A stretch of 35,949 bases of DNA from Flavobacteria bacterium MS024-2A (GCA_905181895.1 CAJJAB010000033.1:1-35949); one strand, 5' to 3'; shown: positions 19,981 through 29,421, counted from the stretch's first letter. The notes: generated by a model not told the origin, from the sequence alone. Numbers and translations are program-made.

Positions 19981-20530
19981 GAAAAAATTAATCAATTTAA
20001 ATTACTCTTTCACCTTTCTTCTTGTAGCTTTATTTCTTGTGTCTTGTAGTAAAGACTCTACTCCTGAAGTTATCGAGGAACAGGAATTAATCACTACTGT
20101 AACACTAGAGATTACAGCTGCTAACCAACCCACTCAGTCCATTAGATGGAAAGTAGATGAAACTAATAATAATACTGTTAGTTTAAAGGCGAACACTGAC
20201 TATGAAGTATCAATAGGTTTTTTAGATGAAAGCGATCCTGGAGATGTAGAAGATATAACTGAGGAAGTTCGTGAGGAAGCAGATGAACACCAAGTTTTTT
20301 ATGAGTTTTCTAATGTGTCAGTATCTTATTCCAGCAGTGATACCGATACCCTGGATGGTGATGGAAATCCTGTTTTTATAAAAAGTATTTGGAATGCCAG
20401 TACAACAGGCTCAGGAATAATAAGAGCTTATTTGATTCATGAACCAACAACAAAAAACAGTTCAACAAGAGCTGGTTTTGGTGGAGAGACTGATGTGGAG
20501 ATTGATATTCCGATAACGGTAATTGAATAA
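19979..20530 (+). CDS. Putative lipoprotein encoded immediately upstream of a TonB-dependent receptor
   Basis: Lipobox FLVSCSKD; acidic secreted domain; stop followed immediately by the receptor ATG. Confidence 0.8.
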   Translation: MKKLINLNYSFTFLLVALFLVSCSKDSTPEVIEEQELITTVTLEITAANQPTQSIRWKVDETNNNTVSLKANTDYEVSIGFLDESDPGDVEDITEEVREEADEHQVFYEFSNVSVSYSSSDTDTLDGDGNPVFIKSIWNASTTGSGIIRAYLIHEPTTKNSSTRAGFGGETDVEIDIPITVIE

Positions 20531-22948
20531 ATGAGGCATCACTTTCTTCAATTTTTTATTTTACTATTATTAATTGTAGGAAGCCCTCAGTTGTATAGTC
20601 AGTTTTGTGACTTTACCCTAAAGGGAAATGTATTTGATCTTCACGACAATACTCCAATTTTTAGTGCCCTCGTTACAATCGAGGGCACTACTTTTTTATC
20701 TCAAACTGATGAATTGGGAAACTATAAGATTCAAGGTCTTTGTCCTGGTATTTATACATTATTGATAAAACATCCAAAGTGTAAATCGCTTAAGCGAAAA
20801 ATCAATTTTCGTTCAAACAAAGAAATTAACTTTGAATTAGAACATCACATCAACGAATTGGAAGAAATAATTATTTCAGATTCAAAGTTAGAGGTGATAA
20901 ATAGTTCAGTAAAAGAATCACGATTAAATACAGATCAAATCACTCAATTTAGTAGTAGGAGTCTTACTGATGCAATAAATACATTCTCAGGAGTTTCTGT
21001 TTTAAAAACTGGGAGCGCAATAGCAAAACCCCTAATTCACGGAATGTTTGGAAGCAGAGTGGGAATAGTTGCTAATGGTATTCGATTGCGGGACCAAGAA
21101 TGGGGATCTGATCATTCACCTAATATTGACCTTAATGCTTTCGAAAACGTTCAGGTTGTTAAGGGTTCTGCAGCGCTTAAATATGGAGGGGATACTGCCG
21201 GAGGTATTATTGTTTTATCACCTTATAAATTATTTTTAAAAGATAGTCTTTTTGGACAAACTGTTCTAAATGGAGCTACCAACGGAAGAGGAGGGGGTAT
21301 TACTTCAAAAATAATGAAGTCAACTTCAAATGGATATTATTTCAAAGGACAATTAAGTGCAAAACGTTTTGGAGATTTGAGTACTCCAGAGTATGTTCTT
21401 TCAAATACCGGAATGAAGGAGTTTAATTTTTCTTTTAAAATAGGAAGAAGTAAAGTTTTACGGGGCTGGGAATTTAACTATTCACGTTATCAAAATGAGG
21501 CAGGTATTTTACGTGCAGCTCATATTGGAAATGTCCAAGACCTCTTCAATGCTTTGCAATCAGAATTTCCCTTGCGAATAAATCCCTTTACCTATGGAGT
21601 TGAATCTCCAAAACAACAGGGAGTACACCAAAATATTCAGTTTTCTTATTTTAAAATCTTAAAGAATAAAGCAAAGTGGGAGTGGAATTATAATTATCAA
21701 GTTAACCAAAGAAAAGAATTTGATGTCCGTCGTGGTTTGAGATCTGAAATACCTGCGATAGATTTAAAACTACAAACGCAATCCTTAACAGGAAACTATT
21801 CTTGGAAAAAAACTTTTGACTGGAACTTTGATTGGGGTATAAATGGTTTACTAGAGGATAATTTTTCAAATCCTAACACAGGTATAAAACGGTTGATACC
21901 AGATTATTTAAAGTATGAATTGGGATCTTATTTTTTAGGTACCTACAAACCAAATAATAATTTTAGTTGGGATTGGGGGGTTCGTCTTGATGCAATTTAT
22001 TTAGAAGCCCAAAAATATTATAAAACCTCTGATTGGATTGATAGAGGATATGATAGACAATATCCTGAATTTGAAATGAAAAACCTGGGAACTCAAATTC
22101 TTACCAACCCTCAAGCTCGATTTTTTAATTTTGCAGCTCATACAGGTTTTTCTTCTAGGATTGGTCCTAGTATTGAGACTAGTATGTCTTATGTTTTATC
22201 CCAGCGAGCTCCTAATGCTTCTGAATTGTTTAGTGATGGACTTCATCATTCTCTAGCCAGTATAGAATACGGTAATCTAAGATTGCAAAAAGAAACAACT
22301 CATAAGATTTTGACAAGTATTTCAAAATCAGCAATGGCTTATCGATTTTCAATTGAGCCCTATGTCTCTTACACGGATAATTATATTTATATCGCCCCTG
22401 TAGGTTTAGAACAAACTATAAGAGGTGCTTTTCCTGTCTGGCAATATGAAGTTACAGATGCTTTACTATGGGGTATAGATGCAAATCTTGACTTTAAATT
22501 TTCTGACCAATTTAATTTAGATATAAATGCTTCCTATATTCATGCCGAAGATTTAAAAAACAACTTACCATTAATTAATATCCCTCCTTTAAATAGTTCA
22601 CAAAGTATAAAGTATACTTCTCCTAAAAAGCGATATGATATTGAATTAGTAAATCATTTTGTGGCAAAACAAAATCGGTTTTCTGACTTTAATTTTACTG
22701 TGAATATTTTGCAAGATGGAGCAATAGTGAAACAAATCGTTGATGTAAGTACACCGCCAGAGGCTTATCATAACTTAGATGTATTATTCTCTATGTATTT
22801 AGGAAAAGTAAATCAATCTAAAACTATCCTTCGATTTATGTTTTATAATATTACTCAAACAAATTACAGAGATTATTTAAATAGAATGCGCTTTTATGCC
22901 AATGAAATAGGGTTTAACGCTCAGGTTCAACTAGTTTTAAAATATTAA
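20531..22948 (+). CDS. TonB-dependent receptor with N-terminal carboxypeptidase-regulatory-like domain (ZnuD-like subgroup suspected)
   Basis: Signal peptide; LKGNVFDLHDNTPIFSALVTIEGTTFLSQTDELGNYKI; plug HGMFGSRVGIVANGIRLRDQEWGSDHSPNIDLNAFENVQVVKGSAALKYGGDTAGGIIVL; beta-barrel C-terminus. Confidence 0.92.
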   Translation: MRHHFLQFFILLLLIVGSPQLYSQFCDFTLKGNVFDLHDNTPIFSALVTIEGTTFLSQTDELGNYKIQGLCPGIYTLLIKHPKCKSLKRKINFRSNKEINFELEHHINELEEIIISDSKLEVINSSVKESRLNTDQITQFSSRSLTDAINTFSGVSVLKTGSAIAKPLIHGMFGSRVGIVANGIRLRDQEWGSDHSPNIDLNAFENVQVVKGSAALKYGGDTAGGIIVLSPYKLFLKDSLFGQTVLNGATNGRGGGITSKIMKSTSNGYYFKGQLSAKRFGDLSTPEYVLSNTGMKEFNFSFKIGRSKVLRGWEFNYSRYQNEAGILRAAHIGNVQDLFNALQSEFPLRINPFTYGVESPKQQGVHQNIQFSYFKILKNKAKWEWNYNYQVNQRKEFDVRRGLRSEIPAIDLKLQTQSLTGNYSWKKTFDWNFDWGINGLLEDNFSNPNTGIKRLIPDYLKYELGSYFLGTYKPNNNFSWDWGVRLDAIYLEAQKYYKTSDWIDRGYDRQYPEFEMKNLGTQILTNPQARFFNFAAHTGFSSRIGPSIETSMSYVLSQRAPNASELFSDGLHHSLASIEYGNLRLQKETTHKILTSISKSAMAYRFSIEPYVSYTDNYIYIAPVGLEQTIRGAFPVWQYEVTDALLWGIDANLDFKFSDQFNLDINASYIHAEDLKNNLPLINIPPLNSSQSIKYTSPKKRYDIELVNHFVAKQNRFSDFNFTVNILQDGAIVKQIVDVSTPPEAYHNLDVLFSMYLGKVNQSKTILRFMFYNITQTNYRDYLNRMRFYANEIGFNAQVQLVLKY
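20662..20690 (+). other. GC-rich perfect inverted repeat (hairpin) inside the receptor CDS, followed by a T-run
   Basis: TAGTGCCCTCG-TTACAAT-CGAGGGCACTA (11-bp perfect stem, 7-nt loop), then CTTTTTTA. Confidence 0.85.
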
Positions 22949-23156
22949 AGTAATATTTTTTCAAAGCCCCCTCCCATATCAATCCAATTTATTTCCATTA
23001 ATATACTTTGGTAAGTTTACTCTAACACAAATCAGTTTTTATTATTTCATTTCTAATTAAAATTATTCATGTTGGTAAATACTTTTATTAACTTTATTAA
23101 ATAATGGATTGAATATTTTCAAGACATTAATAAAAACATAAAGGGATTAAATAATA

Positions 23157-23717
23157 ATGAATAATTTATTAAGTATCAGCAATTTACTTTACTTTATATT
23201 AGTTTTTTCAAATGCACAGGAAACTACCCCTAATGTTGAAGGGTTTTATGACGACCCTTCTGTGGAAACTCAATTTGCTTTTGTAGAAGAATTATTATAT
23301 GTGGCTGGTTATGTTCCCGAAGAAATTCAAATTTATCAAACCTTGCCTAATTATGCTCACGTATATCGTGTGAAATTAGATTCTGTGAATGGGGGCTTCA
23401 TGTTTGTTCGTTGGGATAAAAAAAAGAAGGAACATTTTTTAGCAAATAAAAAGATTGATCCTGGTCTCTATTATAATTTAAAGTCGGCTAGAGAGATAAT
23501 GCGAAAGCAAACAAAGAAGACTGTTTTCTTAGTAGAGGACATATCTTTGCAAGCATCAGATCAGAATGAGATATCAGGAAGTGATATTTTAGAATTGAGA
23601 GAAGATTATGACCTCAAACAGACAGAAATAAGAATTGTTGAAGATGAAAAGAAAAATAAATCACTTCAAAAAGAACAACGAAAAAAGGAACGAAAATCAA
23701 GTAGAAAGAAGAACTAG
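23157..23717 (+). CDS. Exported hypothetical protein with lysine-rich C-terminal tail
   Basis: 186 aa ORF with hydrophobic N-terminus ending FSNAQ and a KKNKSLQKEQRKKERKSSRKKN tail. Confidence 0.7.
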   Translation: MNNLLSISNLLYFILVFSNAQETTPNVEGFYDDPSVETQFAFVEELLYVAGYVPEEIQIYQTLPNYAHVYRVKLDSVNGGFMFVRWDKKKKEHFLANKKIDPGLYYNLKSAREIMRKQTKKTVFLVEDISLQASDQNEISGSDILELREDYDLKQTEIRIVEDEKKNKSLQKEQRKKERKSSRKKN

Positions 23718-24145
23718 AAGTTTATGGTTAGAATTGTCCCATCTAATTTGGTGATGTAGCATCTTAATGAACCACCACACGAATTTGAGTAGGTATTACC
23801 ATGTTGTCCACATTCAAAATCGGACCCATCAAAAGACCATTTATCTCTGGTTCCCTGATGCGGACAACTATTGTTAAAAGCTCGGATTTCAGAATCACTG
23901 ATTCTAACTAACAAAAGATTTTCAGAAGTGTAGTTCATCCATCCTCCAATATCTTTAAGATCTGAAAATTTACCATCAGATAGATCGATTTCAAGAGGTG
24001 CTTTATTATCGTTTTCGTTCTGACTGCCGCTTAAATAGTTGTCGGGAGTTTCTTCTGAAGAGCATGCTTCAATTACAGTAATTCCAAACGCAGCTAAAAC
24101 AATGGGTTTACATGCAGTTTTTAAAAAGGTTCTTCTAGTTTTCAT
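23714..24145 (-). CDS. Rieske [2Fe-2S] Tat-type lipoprotein
   Basis: N-terminus TRRTFLK plus lipobox VIEAC. Rieske ligand motifs CPHQGTRD and CGQHGNTY. Confidence 0.88.
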   Translation of the reverse strand: MKTRRTFLKTACKPIVLAAFGITVIEACSSEETPDNYLSGSQNENDNKAPLEIDLSDGKFSDLKDIGGWMNYTSENLLLVRISDSEIRAFNNSCPHQGTRDKWSFDGSDFECGQHGNTYSNSCGGSLRCYITKLDGTILTINF

Positions 24146-24146
24146 A

Positions 24147-24176
24147 TTGCTAATTTAATTTGTTTAATTAAATTTG
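24147..24176 (+). promoter_or_regulatory. Bacteroidota-type promoter for the TonB receptor at 24215
   Basis: TTG at 24147-24149, 19-nt spacer, TAAATTTG at 24169-24176 (matches TAnnTTTG); the CDS starts 38 nt after the -7 box. Confidence 0.5.
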
Positions 24177-24214
24177 ACAAAATTTAAACAAATTATTTTT
24201 ACTTAAATTTAAAG

Positions 24215-26590
24215 ATGTCTTCAAAGAAAATTATTAAACTACTTTTTACTATCTTTTTAATGCTAACCTCTTTTATTAATGCTCAAAATAAGGGAAATTT
24301 AAATGGGAGAATTCTTGATATTCAAAGTCAGCAGCCTCTTCCTGGAGCAACTATAGTTTTGGAAGGGTCTGGAATTGGCGTAGTCACAAATGAAGAGGGA
24401 TATTTTTCAATCAATGAAATACCTTCTAAATCATATAACCTAACAGCTAGTTTTTTAGGATATGAAAGCGAAACATTATATAATGTAATTGTAAAGTCAG
24501 TTGGGAATATTCCAATCTTATTTGAGTTAGAAGAACTAGCAGAAACCTTAGAAGAGGTAATAATTGTTAGAAGTCCTTTTCGAAAGAACAGAGACACACC
24601 CCTGTCTACCCAAAGCTTTTCTGCTGTTGAAATAGAGACTTATCCTGGTGGAAATAATGACATCACTAAAGTAGTTCAAAGTATGCCAGGAATTTCCCCT
24701 TCAATAGGAGGATTTAGAAATGATATTATAATTCGAGGAGGTGCTCCGAATGAAACTGTTTATTATTTAGACGGAATTGAAATTCCTAATATTAATCATT
24801 TTAGCACTCAAGGGAGTGCAGGAGGTCCTGTTGGAATGATCAATGTTTCTTTTGTACGGAATGTAACCCTGTCAAGTTCAGCTTTTGGTGCAGAATATGA
24901 TAATCCATTATCAGGAGTCCTTGCATTTGAACAGCGGGAGGGGAACCCAAATGAATTTGGAGGAAATTTTCGTTTTGGTGCTAGTGAAGCAGGTTTGACT
25001 TTGGAAGGACCTTTATTTAGAAAAAATAAAGAGCTTCCTGCAAATACAACCTTCTTATTTTCAGTAAGACGAAGCTATCTTCAGTTCTTGTTTGAGCTTA
25101 TTGGACTTCCAATTAGACCAGATTATTGGGATTATCAATGGAAAATAAAGCACGAAATCGATTCATATAACTCACTTACTTTTATAGGTATTGGAGCCAT
25201 AGATGATTTTTCAGTTAAACCGCCTAAGGAATTTGATGCTGAACAACAGGCCACTCTGGACCAAGTTCCAATTATTGATCAAAGAAGTACTACTGTTGGG
25301 CTGTCTTGGAAGCGTAATTATAGAAACGGAAAAGGTTTTATGACTACCGCACTTAGCACCAATAGACTGGAGAATGTTTTTTCACGGTATGAAGATAACA
25401 CAACTCGAACTGGAACTATTTTTCAAAATGATTCTTATGAATGGGAAACAAAATTAAGATACCAAACTACTCATTATACAGATCAATGGAAATGGTCTTC
25501 TGGATTTAACATTCAACAATCAAGTTATAAGAATAATACGATTTTCAATTATTACGACATTGCTTATAATACTAATTTGAATTTCATCAAATACGGTATG
25601 TTTTTGAAGGGTTCACGTAAGCTGTTTAATGATCGTTTGGATCTTACTTTGGGTTTGAGAACAGATGGAGATAGTTTTTCTAAAGGGTCTAATTTAATAG
25701 ACAATCTCTCCCCAAGAATTGCATTTTCTTATGCACTAACAGATAGCCAAAAATGGAAGTTAAACGCAACTGTTGGGCGTTATTTCAAGATACCTACTTA
25801 CACGATGTTAGGGTTTCAAGACAAACGCTCTCTTTTTGTAAATCAAGATGCTTTATATGTTAGAAGCGATCATTATGTAGGAGGTTTAGAGTATAATTTC
25901 ACTTCATCCTCAAGATTTACACTGGAGGGTTTTTTAAAAAATTACATGAATTATCCAGTATCGTTAATTGATGGAGTTTCTTTAGCCAATAAAGGAGGTG
26001 GCTTTGAGGTTCTAGGAAATGAAGCCATTGTCTCTGGAGGCTCTGGGCAAAGTTCTGGAATTGAATTTTTATTTCAACAAAAACTATCTAATAATTTTTA
26101 CGGTGTATTTGCTTATACTTATTTCTTTAGTGATTTTACCGGCTTAGATCAAATTTCAAGACCCTCAGTTTGGGATAGTCGTCATTTGATCTCATTTGCT
26201 GGAGGGTATAAATTAAAAAGAAATTGGGAAGTAAGTGCCAGGTGGAGATTTGCAGGCAAAAACCCCTATGTACCAATTGATCTGGAGGCGAGTTTGGATG
26301 CTTATCCGGAAATTATTTTGGATTACGATAGATTAGGGGAGGTAAAACTTAATGCATTTAATTTAGCTGATATTAGAATTGATAAAAAGTGGAATTTTGA
26401 AAATTTATCATTTAACTTCTTTTTTGAAATTCAAAACTTTTTGGGGCAGCCCAATCCAGTTCCAGAAGAATATGGACTTAATAGAGATATGAGTGGTCAA
26501 ATTATACTTCCAAAAAGTTTAGTTCCTGTATCAACAAATGGCGGAAACAGCAGTCCTCTCCCTTCTTTCGGATTTGTTTTATATTTCTAA
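24215..26590 (+). CDS. TonB-dependent receptor with carboxypeptidase-regulatory-like domain
   Basis: Signal peptide; GNLNGRILDIQSQQPLPGATIVLEGSGIGVVTNEEGYFSI; plug GGFRNDIIIRGGAPNETVYYLDGIEIPNINHF; beta-barrel ending FGFVLYF. Confidence 0.93.
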   Translation: MSSKKIIKLLFTIFLMLTSFINAQNKGNLNGRILDIQSQQPLPGATIVLEGSGIGVVTNEEGYFSINEIPSKSYNLTASFLGYESETLYNVIVKSVGNIPILFELEELAETLEEVIIVRSPFRKNRDTPLSTQSFSAVEIETYPGGNNDITKVVQSMPGISPSIGGFRNDIIIRGGAPNETVYYLDGIEIPNINHFSTQGSAGGPVGMINVSFVRNVTLSSSAFGAEYDNPLSGVLAFEQREGNPNEFGGNFRFGASEAGLTLEGPLFRKNKELPANTTFLFSVRRSYLQFLFELIGLPIRPDYWDYQWKIKHEIDSYNSLTFIGIGAIDDFSVKPPKEFDAEQQATLDQVPIIDQRSTTVGLSWKRNYRNGKGFMTTALSTNRLENVFSRYEDNTTRTGTIFQNDSYEWETKLRYQTTHYTDQWKWSSGFNIQQSSYKNNTIFNYYDIAYNTNLNFIKYGMFLKGSRKLFNDRLDLTLGLRTDGDSFSKGSNLIDNLSPRIAFSYALTDSQKWKLNATVGRYFKIPTYTMLGFQDKRSLFVNQDALYVRSDHYVGGLEYNFTSSSRFTLEGFLKNYMNYPVSLIDGVSLANKGGGFEVLGNEAIVSGGSGQSSGIEFLFQQKLSNNFYGVFAYTYFFSDFTGLDQISRPSVWDSRHLISFAGGYKLKRNWEVSARWRFAGKNPYVPIDLEASLDAYPEIILDYDRLGEVKLNAFNLADIRIDKKWNFENLSFNFFFEIQNFLGQPNPVPEEYGLNRDMSGQIILPKSLVPVSTNGGNSSPLPSFGFVLYF

Positions 26591-26594
26591 TGAA

Positions 26595-27110
26595 TTAGAG
26601 ATCTAAAAGCCCTTCAGGTAGCTTTACAGTTATGATTTTAGAAAGGCGATCAACATTGACTATAAAATCGTCATGAATTGGAATTAGCGCATTAGAGTTT
26701 CCTAAATTCACCTCAAATAATGCTTGTAGACCTTGATCATGAATGATTTCAATGGTTCCAATATTTTTACCGTCCTCAACAATAATAAATCCAATTACTT
26801 CGTGGTAGTAAAACTTATTCCCTTTTAAGGGGGGGAGTGAAGTTAAAGGTAGATATATTTTTTTTTTAAGGAGATTATTTGCAGTAGCTTCATCTGTCAC
26901 CCCCTCAAAATCAATACGGAGCAATGACGACTTATGAAGTTGACATTTACGAATAAAAAAAGGAACCAATCCAGTATTAGAGTCTACAAAAACTGATTCC
27001 AATTTAAGGTAATCTTCAGGAGAATCACTGTCTATCTTAACAAGAACTTCTCCCTTAAAACTATATTTTCCAACGACGGAACCTAAATAGAAACAGGCTT
27101 CTTTATTCAT
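26595..27110 (-). CDS. rimM: Ribosome maturation factor RimM
   Basis: YLGSVVGKYSFKGEVLVKI..., NKFYYHEVIGFIIVEDGKNIGTIEII; directly downstream of rpsP. Confidence 0.92.
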   Translation of the reverse strand: MNKEACFYLGSVVGKYSFKGEVLVKIDSDSPEDYLKLESVFVDSNTGLVPFFIRKCQLHKSSLLRIDFEGVTDEATANNLLKKKIYLPLTSLPPLKGNKFYYHEVIGFIIVEDGKNIGTIEIIHDQGLQALFEVNLGNSNALIPIHDDFIVNVDRLSKIITVKLPEGLLDL

Positions 27111-27128
27111 CGTTAAAAGGAAAGATTA

Positions 27129-27860
27129 TTATTTCTCTTTTTCTTCTGAAGCCTGCTCTGCTTCGTCAGCAGGTTCTTCTTTTGCAGCCTCATTAGTTAC
27201 TTCGTTCGCAGGTTCCTCTTTTATAGCCTCTTTAGTTACCTCCTCAGCAGGTTTCTCTTTTGCAACCTCTTCAGTCACTTCGTCAACAGGCGTTTCTTTT
27301 GCAACCTTTTCAGTTATTTCGTCAGCAGGTTTCTCTTTTGCAACCTCTTCAGTTACTTCGTCAGCAGGCTGATCTTTTAATGCCTCCTCAGCAGCATTAG
27401 CCTCTGCTTCTTGAGCTGCAGCATCCGATAAGCGTTTGTCACTTACTGCTTTTTCTTCTGCTAGTCGTCTTACTCTTAAATCGACTTCAGCTTGGGTTAA
27501 ACCTTCTTTTTTTATTTGAATTTTTGAGTTTTTTTCTTCTAACCAAGTTGTAAGTTTTTTATCAGCCTCTTCTTGTGTTAATGCTCCCTTTCGAACACCT
27601 CCATTTAAATGATATTTTAACATCACACCTTTGTAGGACAAAAGTGTACGGGCAGTATCAGTTGGTTGAGCACCTTTTTCTAACCATGAAACTGCATTAT
27701 CAGTATTTATTTCAACTGTCGCAGGGTTAGAATTTGGATTGTACGTCCCGAGCTTTTCTAGGTAGCGTCCATCCCTTTTTGCTCTTGAATCTGCGGCAAC
27801 AAGCCAATAGAAAGGTTTACCTTTTTTCCCGTGTCTTTGAAGTCTAATTTTTACTGGCAT
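27129..27860 (-). CDS. rpsP: 30S ribosomal protein S16 with long C-terminal repeat extension
   Basis: [42 protein letters not shown] is canonical S16; followed by a low-complexity acidic tail. Confidence 0.96.
   Translation of the reverse strand: MPVKIRLQRHGKKGKPFYWLVAADSRAKRDGRYLEKLGTYNPNSNPATVEINTDNAVSWLEKGAQPTDTARTLLSYKGVMLKYHLNGGVRKGALTQEEADKKLTTWLEEKNSKIQIKKEGLTQAEVDLRVRRLAEEKAVSDKRLSDAAAQEAEANAAEEALKDQPADEVTEEVAKEKPADEITEKVAKETPVDEVTEEVAKEKPAEEVTKEAIKEEPANEVTNEAAKEEPADEAEQASEEKEK
27156..27389 (-). repeat. Six tandem 13-aa (39-nt) repeats in the S16 tail
   Basis: [13 protein letters not shown] / [13 protein letters not shown] / [13 protein letters not shown] / [13 protein letters not shown] / [13 protein letters not shown] / [13 protein letters not shown], residues 158-235. 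Confidence 0.9.
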
Positions 27861-27912
27861 AACATATTAATTTATGAAGATTCCCGATCTTCTGATTATT
27901 AATTCTGGGGTG

Positions 27913-27920
27913 CAAATATA
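27913..27920 (-). promoter_or_regulatory. Candidate -7 box for rpsP-rimM
   Basis: Plus-strand CAAATATA = minus-strand TATATTTG (TAnnTTTG) about 50 nt upstream of rpsP. No clear -33 TTG seen. Confidence 0.4.
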
Positions 27921-28036
27921 ATTTATTTTTCTTTTATGATACTCTTGAAGCGAAATATTTCTTTATTCAAAGACATTGATTTATTAGTATTCTTAAATTT
28001 TGATTTTCAAAAGCTTACGGGAGGCTGTTTTAAAAG

Positions 28037-28067
28037 TTGGTGAAGGCAATAAAAAAGTGTATTTTTG
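28037..28067 (+). promoter_or_regulatory. Bacteroidota-type promoter for tig
   Basis: TTG at 28037-28039, 20-nt spacer, TATTTTTG at 28060-28067, 22 nt before the ATG at 28090. Confidence 0.6.
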
Positions 28068-28089
28068 CGCACTAAAATTTTATCAAAAA

Positions 28090-29421
28090 ATGAACATCAG
28101 CAAAACTGATATTGATGCCCTTAACGCAACAATTAATATAACTTTAAATCGCTCTGACTATCAACCCAAAGTGAATGAAGTGTTGACTAACTATAGAAAA
28201 ACAGCCAACATTCCCGGATTTAGAAAGGGGCATGTTCCGATGGGCATGATTAAAAAGCAATACGAGCAATCTGTTATTGCAGATGAAGTTAATAAAAGAC
28301 TTCGTGAAGAACTTGATAAATACATTAAAGATGAAAAATTAGAGCTTTTAGGAAATCCCCTTCCTAAAGCTCCAGAACAGGATTTAGATTGGTCTTCCGA
28401 CACTTTGGATTTTAAATTTGATTTAGGATTAGCTCCTAAATTTGAGGTTAAATTAGAAATTTTAAAAAAAGTGAAACGTTATGAAATTGAACCTGATTCA
28501 AAAATGCTCAATGAGCAAATGGATTATGTAAGGAAGCAATACGGTAAATTAGTTTCTCAAAAGAATCCTTTGAAAGGCTTTGAAATTACAGCTCAATTTA
28601 GAAATGAAGAAATTGAACTTGATAAAAGTTGTACTTTCACGATGGAGGATGTTAAATCTAAAAAAGTAGTTTCTGCTCTTAAAGAAGTTACAACAGGATC
28701 AATCATTAACCTAGCAGGGAAGAATTTTTTTAAAGATGATTCAACTGTAAAACGATTACTTTCATTAGAACAAGAAAAGATTAGTGAATTAAACACTTCC
28801 GAATTAAAGATTGAAATTAAAGAAATCAACGAACGTATTCCTGCTGAACTTAATCAGGAATTTTTCGACAAACTCTATGAACCAGGAACTGTAAAATCCG
28901 AAGAGGACTTGAAACTTAAAATTAAAGAGGGTTTACAGAAACAATTTGAACCACAAGCTGATCAAAAGCTATTAAACGACATTACTGAATATTTAGTTAA
29001 AAAAACTAAATTCGATCTCCCTGCTGATTTCTTAAAAAGGTGGATGCAAACCGCAGGTAAAGAGCCTCTTACCCCTGAGGCAGCAGTTGAGGAATTTGAT
29101 AAATCGGTGAAAGGGATTCGATACCAACTAATTGAAGGAAAGATTATTGACGAGCATAAATTAGATATGACTTTTGAAGAATTAAAAGAATTTGCCGCTT
29201 CAATGGTTCAAAATCAAATGATGCAATACGGACAAAAAGCTGATTCAACTCAAATTGACGGAATCGTTTCTAATATATTATCTAATAAGGAAGAAACAAG
29301 AAGAATTTCTGAGCAGTTAATGAGTGACAAAATGTTAACTTTTTATAAAGAGAACGCCCCATTGAAAATTAAAAAAGTTGGCTTTGATGACTTTATTAAG
29401 GAAGCCTACGGCAAAGCTTAA
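28090..29421 (+). CDS. tig: Trigger factor
   Basis: Trigger factor motif YRKTANIPGFRKGHVPMGMIKKQYEQSV; upstream of clpP-clpX. ATG at 28090 preferred because the promoter lies inside the longer ORF starting at 28000. Confidence 0.92.
   Translation: MNISKTDIDALNATINITLNRSDYQPKVNEVLTNYRKTANIPGFRKGHVPMGMIKKQYEQSVIADEVNKRLREELDKYIKDEKLELLGNPLPKAPEQDLDWSSDTLDFKFDLGLAPKFEVKLEILKKVKRYEIEPDSKMLNEQMDYVRKQYGKLVSQKNPLKGFEITAQFRNEEIELDKSCTFTMEDVKSKKVVSALKEVTTGSIINLAGKNFFKDDSTVKRLLSLEQEKISELNTSELKIEIKEINERIPAELNQEFFDKLYEPGTVKSEEDLKLKIKEGLQKQFEPQADQKLLNDITEYLVKKTKFDLPADFLKRWMQTAGKEPLTPEAAVEEFDKSVKGIRYQLIEGKIIDEHKLDMTFEELKEFAASMVQNQMMQYGQKADSTQIDGIVSNILSNKEETRRISEQLMSDKMLTFYKENAPLKIKKVGFDDFIKEAYGKA

Noticed and set aside
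24328-24597. 89-aa minus-strand ORF
   Set aside because: Antisense to the second TonB receptor; no domain recognised.
27129-27400. Possible CRISPR-like periodic repeat on the plus strand
   Set aside because: The 39-nt periodicity is explained by the 13-aa repeats coding in rpsP; no unique spacers.
28000-28089. N-terminal extension of the listed trigger factor ORF
   Set aside because: A promoter-like TTG-N20-TATTTTTG lies within it, and trigger factor homology begins at MNISKTD (28090).
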